Source of the DNA: an uncultured Gammaproteobacteria bacterium
Lineage (GTDB): Bacteria > Pseudomonadota > Gammaproteobacteria > Pseudomonadales > Pseudohongiellaceae
NCBI GenBank assembly: GCA_913060495.1
Contig: CAJXRP010000004.1
Coordinates: 62,001-126,000 of the forward strand
DNA length: 64,000 nt
Direction of reading: 5' to 3'
Shown here: positions 63,677 through 64,000 of the stretch, piece by piece
Layout of the letters: every line of letters starts with the position of its first letter
How positions within the stretch are numbered: the first letter of the stretch is position 1
Position numbers and translations under genes: made by a program
Notes under the pieces: generated by a model
The model's database searches: none
What the model saw: the letters and a program-made list of their open reading frames with translations, nothing else
Told to the model about the DNA's origin: nothing

Positions 63677-64000
63677 TCAGCGCTTTAGCCTTAGCAGCAA
63701 CTGATCGATGCGATCTATCGAGAACGGCTTGGAGAAACTGCCAACCACGTTCAAATTCATCTCCTTGCCAATATTCTTGGTGAGCTTTATCTTCTCTTTG
63801 TCCATGCCACTGATCAGCACGATCATCGAGCGGCTATCTATGCTCTGCAAGAAATTAAAGACGGCGAGCCCGTCGTAGCCCTTCTCCGACATATCCATGT
63901 CTTCATCGAGACCCAAATCCAAATCTAGGAAAATTAAATCCGGCTCAAATTTTCGATAGGCATCCTTCACCTCTCTGAAATCATTAACAGATACCACGTC
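63677..64000 (-). CDS. Response regulator receiver domain, truncated by window edge
   Basis: The C-terminal 108 codons of a receiver protein; the start lies beyond 64000. The phosphorylatable aspartate is in DLIFLDLDLG, the conserved Ser/Thr position in IVLISGMD, and the lysine in GSFSKPFS. The first strand with the acidic pair is missing here. An acidic insertion (DEDMDMSEKG) follows the phosphorylation site. No output domain follows the receiver, so this end of the protein is receiver only. It ends 25 bp from the MBL-cNMP gene, with CTGATC/GATCAG (63663-63680) over the stop. A link between the two is inferred from position. Confidence 0.85.
   Translation of the reverse strand, partial: DVVSVNDFREVKDAYRKFEPDLIFLDLDLGLDEDMDMSEKGYDGLAVFNFLQSIDSRSMIVLISGMDKEKIKLTKNIGKEMNLNVVGSFSKPFSIDRIDQLLLRLKR

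Noticed and set aside
1-64000. tRNA or rRNA genes, integrases, transposases
   Set aside because: I looked for T-loop-like sequence, transposase motifs and phage genes on both strands and found none that I could support.

Overview
The window reads as a chromosomal segment of a free-living, flagellated, aerobic gammaproteobacterium, probably marine and related to Pseudomonadales/Cellvibrionales. The order dcd - metG - rnf operon - nth - argG - pyrC - rnt - grxD - argF largely follows the Pseudomonas chromosome, and individual proteins (Dcd, PilU, two-cone NrdA) look Pseudomonas-like. Genes are dense and of roughly 50% GC. I see no tRNA, rRNA, IS element, prophage or CRISPR array. I cannot name a genus.

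Layout. 1-6.4 kb: fliA and dcd on the minus strand, then rubredoxin, metG and a secreted trypsin-like PDZ protease on the plus strand. 6.5-11.9 kb: a tightly overlapping rnfABCDE-nth operon. It lacks rnfG, and RnfA/RnfE have lost the cysteines that normally hold the intramembrane [2Fe-2S] cluster. 11.9-18.3 kb: argG, pyrC-rnt, grxD, an orphan hydantoinase-B gene and argF. 18.3-23.7 kb: the class Ia ribonucleotide reductase genes nrdA and nrdB, preceded by a 727-bp regulatory region with an 11-bp-phased DnaA-box-like array, NrdR-box-like sites and small tandem hairpins. 23.8-38.7 kb: a mixture of a MocA-like transferase, small unknown genes, a cyclophilin, dinG, a DUF349 protein, an acyltransferase, sbcB, pyrB, pilU, an amidase and a secreted protein of unknown function. 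38.7-44.7 kb (minus strand): an XdhC-like protein, a MATE transporter, a TonB-like membrane protein of unknown function, and an alkylation-repair pair (ogt and an Ada-AlkA fusion). 45-49.7 kb: ilvD behind a probable branched-chain amino-acid leader peptide, two DUF6644-like membrane proteins flanking a secreted protein, and a diguanylate cyclase. 49.9-55.4 kb: a lipoprotein M49 peptidase, small unknown genes, an RRM protein and a Pit phosphate transporter with its DUF47 partner. 55.6-64 kb: a dihaem-type cytochrome c with a PQQ dehydrogenase, an acyl-CoA synthetase, an SDR, an AhpD-like protein, a metallo-beta-lactamase/cyclic-nucleotide-binding fusion and a response regulator cut by the window edge.

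Most of the window is housekeeping: nucleotide synthesis (pyrB, pyrC, nrdAB, dcd), arginine (argF, argG), branched-chain amino acids (ilvD) and DNA repair (nth, sbcB, dinG, ada-alkA, ogt). The parts I find most worth pursuing are the electron-path-deficient Rnf complex, the short ILLV leader peptide ahead of ilvD, the phased repeat array ahead of nrdA, the membrane protein pair with paired conserved histidines, and the MBL-cNMP protein next to a receiver protein.
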